Origin: Protonemura montana
Taxonomy: Eukaryota > Arthropoda > Insecta > Plecoptera > Nemouridae
Length of the DNA: 64,000 bases
Reading direction: 5' to 3'
NCBI GenBank assembly: GCA_947568835.1
Contig: CANOQG010000006.1
Location: 620,001 to 684,000, forward strand
Shown: positions 10,191 to 23,325 of the stretch, piece by piece
Layout: each line of letters begins with the position of its first letter
How positions within the stretch are numbered: position 1 is the stretch's first letter
The notes under the pieces: generated by a model
What the model saw: only the letters and a program-made list of their open reading frames with translations
Database searches by the model: none
Told to the model about the DNA's origin: nothing
Program-made: the position numbers and the translations under genes

Positions 10191-13100
10191 GTCCTGCCCC
10201 ATGTCCTGCCCCATGTCCCATGTCCTGCCCCATGTCCTGCCCCTTGGCCTGTCCCATTTCCTGCCCCATGTCCTGCCCCATGTCCTGCCCCATGTCCTGC
10301 CCCATGTCCTGCCCCATGTCCTGCCCCATGTCCTGCCCCATGTCCCATGTCCTGCCCCATGTCCTGCCCCATGTCCTGCCCCATGTCCTGCCCTATGTAC
10401 TGTCCCATGTCCTGCCCCATGTCCTGCCCCATGTCCTGCTCCATGTCCTCCCCCTGTCCTGCCTATGTCCCATGTCCTGCCCCATGTCTTGCCCCATGTC
10501 CCATGTCCTGCCCCATGTCCTGCCCCATGTCCTGCCCCATGTCCTGCCCCCTGTCCTGTGCCTTGTCCTGCCCCATGTCCTGCCCCATGTCCTGCTCCAT
10601 GTCCTCCCCCTGTCCTGCCCCATGTCCCATGTCCCATGTCCTGCCCCATGTCCTGCCCCATGTCCTGCTCTATGTCCTGCCCCATGTCCTGCCCCATGTC
10701 CCATGTCCTGCCCCATGTCTTGCCCCATGTCCCATGTCCTGCCCCATGTCCTGCCCCATGTCCTGCCCCATGTCCTGCCCTATGTCCTGTCCCATGTCCT
10801 GCCCCATGTCCTGCCCCATGTCCAGCTCCATGTCCTCCCCCTGTCCTGCCCCATGTCCCATGTCCTGCCCCATGTCATGCCCCATGTCCTGCCCCATGTC
10901 CTCCCCCTGTCCTGCCCCGTGTCCCATGTCCTGCCTCATGTCCTGCCCCATGTCCTGCCCTATGTCCTGCCCCATGTCCTGCCCCATGTCCTGCCCCATG
11001 TCCTACCCTATGTCCTGCCCTATGTCCTGCCCCATGTCCTGCCCTATGTCCTGCCCCATGTCCTGCCCTATGTCCTGTCCCATGTCCTGCCCCATGTCCT
11101 GCCCCATGTCCTGTCCCATGTCATGTCCCATGTCCTGCTCCATGTCCTGCCCCACGTCCTGCCCCATGTCCTGCCCCATGTCCTGCCCCATGTCCTGTCC
11201 CATGTCATGTCCCATGTCCTGCTCCATGTCCTGCCCCACGTCCTGCCCCATGTCCTGCCCTATGTCCTGCCCCATGTCCTGCCCCATGTCCTGCCCCATG
11301 TCCTGCCCCATGTCCTGCCCATGTCCTGCCCCATGTCCTGCCCCATGTCCTGCCCCATGTCCTGCCCCATGTCTTGCCCCATGTCCCATGTCCTGCCCCT
11401 TGTCCTGCCCCATGTCCTGCCCCATATCCTGCCCTATGTCCTGTCCCATGTCCTGCCCCATGTCCTGCCCCATGTCCTGCCCCATTTCCTGCCCCATGTC
11501 CTGCCCTATGTCCTGTCCCATGTCCTGCCAAATGTCCTGCCCCATGTCCTGCTCCATGTCCTGCCCCATGTCCTGCCCCATGTCCCATGTCCTGCCCCAT
11601 GTCCTGCCCCTGGTCCTGTCCCATTTCCTGCCCCATGTCCTGCCCCATGTCCTGCCCCATGTCCTGCCCCATGTCCTGCCCCATGTCCTGCCCCATGTCC
11701 TGCCCCATGTCTTGCCCCATGTCCCATGTCCTGCCCTAGGTCCTGCCCCATGTCCTGCCCCATGTCCTGCCCTATGTACTGTCCCATGTCCTGCCCCATG
11801 TCCTGCCCCATGTCCTGCTCCATGTCATTCCCCTGTCCTGCCTTATGTCCCATGTCCTGCCCTATGTCTTGCCCCATGTCCCATGTCCTGCCCCATGTCC
11901 TGCCCTATGTCCTGCCCCATGTCCTGCCCCCTGTCCTGTCCCATGTCCTGCCCCATGTCCTGCCCCATGTCCTGCTCCATGTCCTCCCCCTGTCCTGCCC
12001 CATGTCCCATGTCCCATGTCCTGCCCCATGTCCTGCCCCATGTCCTGCTCCATGTCCTGCCCCATGTCCTGCCCCATGTCCCATGTCCTGCCCCATGTCT
12101 TGCCCCATGTCCCATGTCCTGCCCCATGTCCTGCCCCATGTCCTGCCCCATGTCCTGCCCTATGTCCTGTCGCATGTCCTGCCCCATGTCCTGCCCCATG
12201 TCCTGCTCCATGTCCTCCCCTTGTCCTGCCCCATGTCCCATGTCCTGCCCCATGTCCTGCCCCATGTCCTGCCCCATGTCCTGCCCTATGTCCTGTCCCA
12301 TGTCCTGCCCCATGTCCTGCCCCATGTTCTTCTCCATGTCCTGCCCCATGTCCTGCCCCATGTCCCATGTCCTGCCCCATGTCCTGCCCCTTGTCCTGTC
12401 CCATTTCCTGCCCCATGTCCTGCCCCATGTCCTGCCCAATGTCCTGCCCCATGTCCTGCCCCTTGTCCTGCCCCATGTCCTGCCCCATGTCCTGCCCCAT
12501 GTCCTGTCCCATGTCCTGCCCCATGTAATGCCCCATGTCCTGCCCCATTTCCTCCCCCTGTCCTGCCCCATGTCCCATGTCCTGTCCCATGTCATGCCCC
12601 ATGTCCTGCCCCATGTCCTGCCCCATGTCCTGCCCCATGTCCTGCCCTATGTCCTGTCCCATGTCCTGCCTCATGTCCTGCCCCATGTCCTGCTCCATGT
12701 CCTGCCCCATGTCCTGCCCCATGTCCCATGTCCTGCCCCATGTCCTGCCCCTTGTCCTGTCCCATTTCCTGCCCCATGTCCTGCCCCATGTCCTGCCCCA
12801 TGTCCTTCCCCATGTCCTGCCCCATGTCCTGCCCCATGTCCTGCCCCATGTCTTGCCCCATGTCCCATGTCCTGCCCCATGTCCTGCCCCATGTCCTGCC
12901 CCATGTCCTGCCCTATGTACTGTCCCATGTCCTGCCCCATGTCCTGCCCCATGTCCTGCTCCATGTCATCCCCCTGTCCTGCCCCATGTCCCATGTCCTG
13001 CCCCATGTCTTGCCCCATGTCCCATGTCCTGCCCCATGTCCTGCCCCATGTCCTGCCCCATGTCCTGCCCCATGTCCTGCTCCATGTCCCCCCCCTGTCC

Positions 13101-15642
13101 TGCCCCATGTCCCATGTCCTGCCCCATGTCCTGCCCCATGTCCTGCTCCATGTCCTGCCCCATGTCCTGCCCCATGTCCCATGTCCTGCCCCATGTCTTG
13201 CCCCATGTCCCATGTCCTGCCCCATGTCCTGCCCCATGTCCTGCCCCATGTCCTGCCCTATGTCCTGTCCCATGTCTTGCCCCATGTCCTGCCCCATGTC
13301 CTGCTCCATGTCCTCCCCCTGTCCTGCCCCATGTCCCATGTCCTGCCCCATGTCCTGCCCCATGTCCTGCCCCATGTCCTGCCCTATGTCCTGTCCCATG
13401 TCCTGCCCCATGTCCTGCCCCATGTTCTGCTCCATGTCCTGCCCCATGTCCTGCCCCATGTCCCATGTCCTGCCCCATGTCCTGCCCCTTGGCCTGTCCC
13501 ATTTCCTGCCCCATGTCCTGCCCCATGTCCTGCCCCATGTCCTGCCCCATGTCCTGCCCCATGTCCTGCCCCATGTCCTGCCCCATGTCTTGCCCCATGT
13601 CCCATGTCCTGCCCCATGTCCTGCCCCATGTCCTGCCCCATGTCCTGCCCCATGTCTTGCCCCATGTCCCATGTCTTGCCCCTTGTCCTGCCCCATGTCC
13701 TGCCCCATATCCTGCCCTATGTCCTGTCCCATGTCGTGCCCCATGTCCTGCCCCATGTCCTGCTCCATGTCCTCCCCCTGTCCTGCCCCATGTCCCATGT
13801 CCTGCCCAATGTCCTGCCCCATGTCCTGCCCCATGTCCTGCCCTATGTCCTGTCCCATGTCCTGCCCCATGTCCTGCCCCATGTCCTGCTCCATGTCCTG
13901 CCCCATGTCCTGCCCCATGTCCCATGTCCTGCCCCATGTCCTGCCCCTTGTCCTGTCCCATTTCCTGCCCCATGTCCTGCCCCATGTCCTGCCCTATGTC
14001 CTGTCCCATGTCCTGCCTCATGTCCTGCCCCATGTCCTGCCCCATGTCCTTCCCTATGTCCTGTCCCATGTCCTGCCCCATGTCCTGCCCCATGTCCTGC
14101 TCCATGTCCTGTCCCATGTCCTGCCCCATGTCCTGCCCCATGTCCTGCCCCATGTCCTGCCCTATGTCCTGTCCCATGTCCTGCCCCATGTCCTGCCCCA
14201 TGTCCTGCCCCATGTCTTTCCCCATTTCCCATGTCCTGCCTCATGTCCTGCCCCATGTCCTGCCCCATAGCCTGGCCAATGTCCTGCCCCATGTCCTGTC
14301 CCATGTCCTGCCCCATGTTTTGCCCCATGTCCTGCCCCATGTCCTGCCCTATGTCCTGTCCCATGTCCTGCCCCATGTCCTGCCCCATGTCCTGTCCCAT
14401 GTCCTGCCTCATGTCCTACCCTATGTTCTGCCCCATTTCCTGCCCCATGTCCTGCCCCATGTCCTGGCTTATGTCCTGCCCCATGTCCTGCCCCATGTCC
14501 TGCCCCATGTCTTGCCCCATGTCCCATGTCCTGCCCCATGTCCTGCCCCATGTCCTACCCCATGTCCTGCCCCATGTCCTGCTCCATGTCCCATGTCCTG
14601 CCCCATGTCCTGCCCCATGTCCTGTCCCATGTCCTGCCTCATGTCCTGCCCCATGTCCTGCCCCATGTCCAGCCCCATGTCCTGCCCCATGTCCTGTCCC
14701 ATGTCCTGCCCCATGTCATGCCCCATGTCCTGCCCCATGTCCTGCCCCATGTCCCATGTCCTGCCCCATGTCCTGCCCTTTGTCCTGTCCCATTTCCTGC
14801 CCCATGTCCTGCCCCATGTCCTGCCCCATGTCCTGCCCCATGTCCTGCCCCATGTTCTGCCCCATGTCCTGCCCCATGTCCTGCCCTTTGTCCTGTCTAA
14901 TGTCCTGCCCCATGTAATGCCCCATGTCCTGCTCCATGTCCTCCCCCTGTCCTGCCCTATGTCTTATGTCCTGCCCCATGTCCTGCCTCATGTCCTGCCC
15001 CATGTCCTGCCCTATGTCCTGTCCCATGTCCTGCCCCATTTCCTGCCCCATGTCCTGCTCCATGTCCTGCCCCATGTCCTGCCCCATGTCCCGCTCCATG
15101 TCCTCCCCCTGTCCTGCCTCATGTCCCATGTCCTGCCCCATGTCCTGCCCCATGTCCTGCCCCATGTCCTGCCCCATGTCCTGTCCCATGTCCTGCCCCA
15201 TGTTTTGCCCCATGTCCTGTCCAATGTCCTGCCTTATGTCCTGCCCCATTTCCTGCCCCATGTCCTGCCCCATGTCCTGCCCCATGTCCTGCCCTATGTC
15301 CTGCCCCATGTCCTGCCCCATGTCCTGCCCTATGTCCTGTCCCATGTCCTGTCCCATGTCCTGCCCCATGTCCTGCCCCATGTCCTTCCCTATGTCCTGT
15401 CCCATGTCCTGCCCCATGTCCTGCCCCATGTCCTGCTCCATGTCCTGTCCCATGTCCTGCCCCATGTCCTGCCCCATGTCCTGCCCCATGTCCTGCCCTA
15501 TGTCCTGTCCCATGTCCTGCCCCATGTCCTGCCCCATGTCCTGCCCCATGTCCTGCCCCATGTCTTTCCCCATTTCCCATGTCCTGCCTCATGTCCTGCC
15601 CCATGTCCTGCCCCATAGCCTGGCCAATGTCCTGCCCCATGT
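8873..15642 (+). repeat. Higher-order block A, copy 2
   Basis: This is the complete match to 1-6770 at an offset of 8,872 bp. It keeps the doubled 84-bp sub-repeat near 11118, the TAA variants near 12522 and 14912, and the CATAGCC variant near 14265. Its right part (from about 11150) is also the first member of the 4.85-kb tandem pair, so block A had already formed when that later duplication took place. Pieces of it are the source or sister of most of the array between 25.4 and 33.3 kb. Confidence 0.9.
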
Positions 15643-15997
15643 CCTGTCCCATGTCCTGCCCCATGTTTTGCCCCATGTCCTGCCCCATGTCCTGCCCTAT
15701 GTCCTGTCCCATGTCCTGCCCCATGTCCTGCCCCATGTCCTGTCCCATGTCCTGCCTCATGTCCTACCCTATGTCCTGCCCCATTTCCTGCCCCATGTCT
15801 TGCCCCATGTCCTGCCCCATGTCCTGCCCCATGTCCTGCCCCAAGTTCTGCCCCATGTCTTGCCCCATGTCCCATGTCCTGCCCCATGTCCTGCCCCATG
15901 TCCTACCCCATGTCCTGCCCTATGTCCTGTCTTATGTCCTGCCCCATGTCCTGCCCCATGTCCTGCTCCATGTCCTGCCCCATGTCCTGCTCCATGT
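11150..15997 (+). repeat. 4.85-kb tandem duplication, copy 1
   Basis: From about 11150 the sequence recurs from about 15998, first at an offset of 4,847 bp, then 4,883, then 4,864. The offset changes reflect two indels between the copies: copy 1 lacks 36 bp (three units) present near 17905-17945, and copy 2 lacks 19 bp (one 12-bp plus one 7-bp unit) near 18805. The left junction sits at a CACGTCC/CATGTCC difference close to 11155. Read by eye; edges are good to some tens of bases. Confidence 0.8.
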
Positions 15998-18900
15998 CCC
16001 ATGTCCTGCCCCATGTCCTGCCCCATGTCCTGCCCCATGTCCTGTCCCATGTCATGTCCCATGTCCTGCTCCATGTCCTGCCCCACGTCCTGCCCCATGT
16101 CCTGCCCTATGTCCTGCCCCATGTCCTGCCCCATGTCCTGCCCCATGTCCTGCCCCATGTCCTGCCCATGTCCTGCCCCATGTCCTGCCCCATGTCCTGC
16201 CCCATGTCCTGCCCCATGTCTTGCCCCATGTCCCATGTCCTGCCCCTTGTCCTGCCCCATGTCCTGCCCCATATCCTGCCCTATGTCCTGTCCCATGTCC
16301 TGCCCCATGTCCTGCCCCATGTCCTGCCCCATTTCCTGCCCCATGTCCTGCCCTATGTCCTGTCCCATGTCCTGCCAAATGTCCTGCCCCATGTCCTGCT
16401 CCATGTCCTGCCCCATGTCCTGCCCCATGTCCCATGTCCTGCCCCATGTCCTGCCCCTGGTCCTGTCCCATTTCCTGCCCCATGTCCTGCCCCATGTCCT
16501 GCCCCATGTCCTGCCCCATGTCCTGCCCCATGTCCTGCCCCATGTCCTGCCCCATGTCTTGCCCCATGTCCCATGTCCTGCCCTAGGTCCTGCCCCATGT
16601 CCTGCCCCATGTCCTGCCCTATGTACTGTCCCATGTCCTGCCCCATGTCCTGCCCCATGTCCTGCTCCATGTCATTCCCCTGTCCTGCCTTATGTCCCAT
16701 GTCCTGCCCTATGTCTTGCCCCATGTCCCATGTCCTGCCCCATGTCCTGCCCTATGTCCTGCCCCATGTCCTGCCCCCTGTCCTGTCCCATGTCCTGCCC
16801 CATGTCCTGCCCCATGTCCTGCTCCATGTCCTCCCCCTGTCCTGCCCCATGTCCCATGTCCCATGTCCTGCCCCATGTCCTGCCCCATGTCCTGCTCCAT
16901 GTCCTGCCCCATGTCCTGCCCCATGTCCCATGTCCTGCCCCATGTCTTGCCCCATGTCCCATGTCCTGCCCCATGTCCTGCCCCATGTCCTGCCCCATGT
17001 CCTGCCCTATGTCCTGTCGCATGTCCTGCCCCATGTCCTGCCACATGTCCTGCTCCATGTCCTCCCCTTGTCCTGCCCCATGTCCCATGTCCTGCCCCAT
17101 GTCCTGCCCCATGTCCTGCCCCATGTCCTGCCCTATGTCCTGTCCCATGTCCTGCCCCATGTCCTGCCCCATGTTCTTCTCCATGTCCTGCCCCATGTCC
17201 TGCCCCATGTCCCATGTCCTGCCCCATGTCCTGCCCCTTGTCCTGTCCCATTTCCTGCCCCATGTCCTGCCCCATGTCCTGCCCAATGTCCTGCCCCATG
17301 TCCTGCCCCTTGTCCTGCCCCATGTCCTGCCCCATGTCCTGCCCCATGTCCTGTCCCATGTCCTGCCCCATGTAATGCCCCATGTCCTGCCCCATGTCCT
17401 CCCCCTGTCCTGCCCCATGTCCCATGTCCTGTCCCATGTCATGCCCCATGTCCTGCCCCATGTCCTGCCCCATGTCCTGCCCCATGTCCTGCCCTATGTC
17501 CTGTCCCATGTCCTGCCTCATGTCCTGCCCCATGTCCTGCTCCATGTCCTGCCCCATGTCCTGCCCCATGTCCCATGTCCTGCCCCATGTCCTGCCCCTT
17601 GTCCTGTCCCATTTCCTGCCCCATGTCCTGCCCCATGTCCTGCCCCATGTCCTTCCCCATGTCCTGCCCCATGTCCTGCCCCATGTCCTGCCCCATGTCT
17701 TGCCCCATGTCCCATGTCCTGCCCCATGTCCTGCCCCATGTCCTGCCCCATGTCCTGCCCTATGTACTGTCCCATGTCCTGCCCCATGTCCTGCCCCATG
17801 TCCTGCTCCATGTCATCCCCCTGTCCTGCCCCATGTCCCATGTCCTGCCCCATGTCTTGCCCCATGTCCCATGTCCTGCCCCATGTCCTGCCCCATGTCC
17901 TGCCCCATGTCCTGCCCCCTGTCCTGTCCCATGTCCTGCCCCATGTCCTGCCCCATGTCCTGCTCCATGTCCCCCCCCTGTCCTGCCCCATTTCTTATGT
18001 CCTGCCCCATGTCCTGCCCCATGTCCTGCTCCATGTCCTGCCCCATGTCCTGCCCCATGTCCCATGTCCTGCCCCATGTCTTGCCCCATGTCCCATGTCC
18101 TGCCCCATGTCCTGCCCCATGTCCTGCCCCATGTCCTGCCCTATGTCCTGTCCCATGTCTTGCCCCATGTCCTGCCCCATGTCCTGCTCCATGTCCTCCC
18201 CCTGTCCTGCCCCATGTCCCATGTCCTGCCCCATGTCCTGCCCCATGTCCTGCCCCATGTCCTGCCCTATGTCCTGTCCCATGTCCTGCCCCATGTCCTG
18301 CCCCATGTTCTGCTCCATGTCCTGCCCCATGTCCTGCCCCATGTCCCATGTCCTGCCCCATGTCCTGCCCCTTGGCCTGTCCCATTTCCTGCCCCATGTC
18401 CTGCCCCATGTCCTGCCCCATGTCCTGCCCCATGTCCTGCCCCATGTCCTGCCCCATGTCCTGCCCCATGTCTTGCCCCATGTCCCATGTCCTGCCCCAT
18501 GTCCTGCCCCATGTCCTGCCCCATGTCCTGCCCCATGTCTTGCCCCATGTCCCATGTCTTGCCCCTTGTCCTGCCCCATGTCCTGCCCCATATCCTGCCC
18601 TATGTCCTGTCCCATGTCGTGCCCCATGTCCTGCCCCATGTCCTGCTCCATGTCCTCCCCCTGTCCTGCCCCATGTCCCATGTCCTGCCCAATGTCCTGC
18701 CCCATGTCCTGCCCCATGTCCTGCCCTATGTCCTGTCCCATGTCCTGCCCCATGTCCTGCCCCATGTCCTGCTCCATGTCCTGCCCCATGTCCTGCCCCA
18801 TGTCCTGCCCCTTGTCCTGTCCCATTTCCTGCCCCATGTCCTGCCCCATGTCCTGCCCTATGTCCTGTCCCATGTCCTGCCTCATGTCCTGCCCCATGTC

Positions 18901-20900
18901 CTGCCCCATGTCCTTCCCTATGTCCTGTCCCATGTCCTGCCCTATGTCCTGCCCCATGTCCTGCTCCATGTCCTGTCCCATGTCCTGCCCCATGTCCTGC
19001 CCCATGTCCTGCCCCATGTCCTGCCCTATGTCCTGTCCCATGTCCTGCCCCATGTCCTGCCCCATGTCCTGCCCCATGTCTTTCCCCATTTCCCATGTCC
19101 TGCCTCATGTCCTGCCCCATGTCCTGCCCCATAGCCTGGCCAATGTCCTGCCCCATGTCCTGTCCCATGTCCTGCCCCATGTTTTGCCCCATGTCCTGCC
19201 CCATGTCCTGCCCTATGTCCTGTCCCATGTCCTGCCCCATGTCCTGCCCCATGTCCTGTCCCATGTCCTGCCTCATGTCCTACCCTATGTTCTGCCCCAT
19301 TTCCTGCCCCATGTCCTGCCCCATGTCCTGGCTTATGTCCTGCCCCATGTCCTGCCCCATGTCCTGCCCCATGTCTTGCCCCATGTCCCATGTCCTGCCC
19401 CATGTCCTGCCCCATGTCCTACCACATGTCCTGCCCCATGTCCTGCTCCATGTCCCATGTCCTGCCCCATGTCCTGCCCCATGTCCTGTCCCATGTCCTG
19501 CCTCATGTCCTGCCCCATGTCCTGCCCCATGTCCAGCCCCATGTCCTGCCCCATGTCCTGTCCCATGTCCTGCCCCATGTCATGCCCCATGTCCTGCCCC
19601 ATGTCCTGCCCCATGTCCCATGTCCTGCCCCATGTCCTGCCCTTTGTCCTGTCCCATTTCCTGCCCCATGTCCTGCCCCATGTCCTGCCCCATGTCCTGC
19701 CCCATGTCCTGCCCCATGTTCTGCCCCATGTCCTGCCCCATGTCCTGCCCTTTGTCCTGTCTAATGTCCTGCCCCATGTAATGCCCCATGTCCTGCTCCA
19801 TGTCCTCCCCCTGTCCTGCCCTATGTCTTATGTCCTGCCCCATGTCCTGCCTCATGTCCTGCCCCATGTCCTGCCCTATGTCCTGTCCCATGTCCTGCCC
19901 CATTTCCTGCCCCATGTCCTGCTCCATGTCCTGCCCCATGTCCTGCCCCATGTCCCGCTCCATGTCCTCCCCCTGTCCTGCCTCATGTCCCATGTCCTGC
20001 CCCATGTCCTGCCCCATGTCCTGCCCCATGTCCTGCCCCATGTCCTGTCCCATGTCCTGCCCCATGTTTTGCCCCATGTCCTGTCCAATGTCCTGCCTTA
20101 TGTCCTGCCCCATTTCCTGCCCCATGTCCTGCCCCATGTCCTGCCCCATGTCCTGCCCTATGTCCTGCCCCATGTCCTGCCCCATGTCCTGCCCTATGTC
20201 CTGTCCCATGTCCTGTCCCATGTCCTGCCCCATGTCCTGCCCCATGTCCTTCCCTATGTCCTGTCCCATGTCCTGCCCCATGTCCTGCCCCATGTCCTGC
20301 TCCATGTCCTGTCCCATGTCCTGCCCCATGTCCTGCCCCATGTCCTGCCCCATGTCCTGCCCTATGTCCTGTCCCATGTCCTGCCCCATGTCCTGCCCCA
20401 TGTCCTGCCCCATGTCCTGCCCCATGTCTTTCCCCATTTCCCATGTCCTGCCTCATGTCCTGCCCCATGTCCTGCCCCATAGCCTGGCCAATGTCCTGCC
20501 CCATGTCCTGTCCCATGTCCTGCCCCATGTTTTGCCCCATGTCCTGCCCCATGTCCTGCCCTATGTCCTGTCCCATGTCCTGCCCCATGTCCTGCCCCAT
20601 GTCCTGTCCCATGTCCTGCCTCATGTCCTACCCTATGTCCTGCCCCATTTCCTGCCCCATGTCTTGCCCCATGTCCTGCCCCATGTCCTGCCCCATGTCC
20701 TGCCCCAAGTTCTGCCCCATGTCTTGCCCCATGTCCCATGTCCTGCCCCATGTCCTGCCCCATGTCCTACCCCATGTCCTGCCCTATGTCCTGTCTTATG
20801 TCCTGCCCCATGTCCTGCCCCATGTCCTGCTCCATGTCCTGCCCCATGTCCTGCTCCATGTCCCATGTCCTGCCCCATGTCCTGCCCCATGTCCTGTCCC
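15998..20900 (+). repeat. 4.85-kb tandem duplication, copy 2
   Basis: This is the second member of the pair beginning at about 11150. It matches through the TAA variants near 17372 and 19777 and the CATAGCC variants near 19130 and 20478. It carries the three-unit insertion near 17905-17945, which is also present in the later copies at about 32350, 34860, 38550 and 42390. The match with copy 1 runs past the copy 1/copy 2 junction to about 20900, as expected of a tandem duplication whose second copy ends inside a repeat of the junction region. Confidence 0.8.
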
Positions 20901-22034
20901 ATGTCCTGCCTCATGTCCTGCCCCATGTCCTGCCCCATGTCCTGCCCCATGTCCTGCCCCATGTCCTGTCCCATGTCCTGCCCCATGTCATGCCCCATGT
21001 CCTGCCCCATGTCCTGCCCCATGTCCCATGTCCTGCCCCATGTCCTGCCCTTTGTCCTGTCCCATTTCCTGCCCCATGTCCTGCCCCATGTCCTGCCCCA
21101 TGTCCTGCCCCATGTCCTGCCCCATGTTCTGCCCCATGTCCTGCCCTATGTCTTGCCCCATGTCCCATGTCCTGCCCCATGTCCTGCCCCATGTCCTGCC
21201 CCATGTCCTTCCCTATGTCCTGTCCTATGTCCTGCCCCATGTCCTGCCCCATGTCCTGCTCCATGTCCTCCCCCTGTCCTGCCCCATGTCCCATGTCCTG
21301 CCCTATGTCCTGTCCCATGTCCTGCCCCATGTCCTGCCCCATGTCCTGTCCCATGTCCTGCCTCATGTCCTACCCCATGTCCTGCCCTATGTCCTGCCCC
21401 ATGTCCTGCCCCATGTCCTGCCCCATGTCCTGCGCCATGTCCTGCCCCATGTCCTGTCCCATGTCATGTCCCATGTCCTGCTCCATGTCCTGCCCCATGT
21501 CCTGCCCCATGGCCTGCCCTATGTCCTGCCCCATGTCCTGCCCCATGTCCTGCCCCATGTCCTGCCCCATGTCCTGCCCCATGTCCTGCCCCATGTCCCA
21601 TGTCCTGCCCCATGTCCTGCCCCATGTCCTGCCCCATGTCCTGCCCCATGTCCTGCCCCATGTCTTGCCCCATGTCCCATGTCCTGCCCCATGTCTTGCC
21701 CCATGTCCTACCCCATGTCCTGCCCATTGTCCTGTCTTATGTCCTGCCCCATGTCCTGCCCCATGTCCTGCTCCATGTCCTTCCCCTGTCCTGCCCTATG
21801 TCCCATGTCCTGCCCCATGTCCTGCCCCATGTCCTGCCCCATGTCCTGCCCCATGTCCTGCCCCATGTCTTGCCCCATGTCCCATGTCCTGCCCCATGTC
21901 CTGCCCCATGTCCTGCCTCATGTCCTGCCCCATGTCTTGCCCCATGTCCCATGTCCTGCCCCATGTCCTGCCCCATGTCCTGCCCCATGTCCTGCCCTAT
22001 GTCCTGTCTTATGTCCTGCCAAATGTAATGCCCC
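20901..22034 (+). repeat. Array segment with private variants, little block-scale duplication
   Basis: This 1.1-kb stretch is ordinary satellite but shows only short matches to the rest of the window. It carries variants not noticed elsewhere: GCGCCATG near 21433, CATGGCCTGCCC near 21509 and CCCATTGTCC near 21723, and it ends in CAAATGTAATG near 22021. It appears to be an older or less amplified piece lying between the 4.85-kb pair and the next copied block. No gene or other element is visible in it. Confidence 0.6.
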
Positions 22035-23325
22035 ATGTCCTGCTCCATGTCCTCCCCCTGTCCTGCTCTATGTCTTATGTCCTGCCCCATGTCCTGCCTC
22101 ATGTCCTGCCCCATGTCCTGCCCTATGTCCTGTCCCATGTCCTGCCCCATTTCCTGCCCCATGTCCTGCTCCATGTCCTGCCCCATGTCCTGCCCCATGT
22201 CCCGCTCCATGTCCTCCCCCTGTCCTGCCTCATGTCCCATGTCCTGCCCCATGTCCTGCCCCATGTCCTGCCCCATGTCCTGCCCCATGTCCTGTCCCAT
22301 GTCCTGCCCCATGTTTTGCCCCATGTCCTGTCCAATGTCCTGCCTTATGTCCTGCCCCATGTCCTGCCCCATGTCCTGCCCCATGTCCTGCCCCATGTCC
22401 TGCCCTATGTCCTGCCCCATGTCCTGCCCCATGTCCTGCCCTATGTCCTGTCCCATGTCCTGTCCCATGTCCTGCCCCATGTCCTGCCCCATGTCCTTCC
22501 CTATGTCCTGTCCCATGTCCTGCCCCATGTCCTGCCCCATGTCCTGCTCCATGTCCTGTCCCATGTCCTGCCCCATGTCCTGCCCCATGTCCTGCCCCAT
22601 GTCCTGCCCTATGTCCTGTCCCATGTCCTGCCCCATGTCCTGCCCCATGTCCTGCCCCATGTCCTGCCCCATGTCTTTCCCCATTTCCCATGTCCTGCCT
22701 CATGTCCTGCCCCATGTCCTGCCCCATAGCCTGGCCAATGTCCTGCCCCATGTCCTGTCCCATGTCCTGCCCCATGTTTTGCCCCATGTCCTGCCCCATG
22801 TCCTGCCCTATGTCCTGTCCCATGTCCTGCCCCATGTCCTGCCCCATGTCCTGTCCCATGTCCTGCCTCATGTCCTACCCTATGTCCTGCCCCATTTCCT
22901 GCCCCATGTCCTGCCCCATGTCCTGGCTTATGTCCTGCCCCATGTCCTGCCCCATGTCCTGCCCCATGTCTTGCCCCATGTCCCATGTCCTGCCCCATGT
23001 CCTGCCCCATGTCCTGCTCCATGTCCTGCCCCATGTCCTGCTCCATGTCCCATGTCCTGCCCCATGTCCTGCCCCATGTCCTGTCCCATGTCCTGCCTCA
23101 TGTCCTGCCCCATGTCCTGCCCCATGTCCAGCCCCATGTCCTGCCCCATGTCCTGTCCCATGTCCTGCCCCATGTCATGCCCCATGTCCTGCCCCATGTC
23201 CTGCCCCATGTCCTATGTCCTGCCCCATGTCCTGCCCTTTGTCCTGTCCCATTTCCTGCCCCATGTCCTGCCCCATGTCCTGCCCCATGTCCTGCCCCAT
23301 GTCCTGCCCCATGTTCTGCCCCATG
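22035..23325 (+). repeat. Composite copy of 19.3-20.7 kb sequence
   Basis: Bases 22035 to about 22905 match 19788 to about 20658 at an offset of 2,247 bp. Bases 22905 to about 23325 match about 19310-19730 at an offset of 3,595 bp. The two source pieces lie in the opposite order in the source region, so this segment is a mosaic made by at least two exchanges, not one simple duplication. The CATAGCC marker near 22726 and the CCTGGCTTATG marker near 22922 fix the two registers. Confidence 0.7.
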
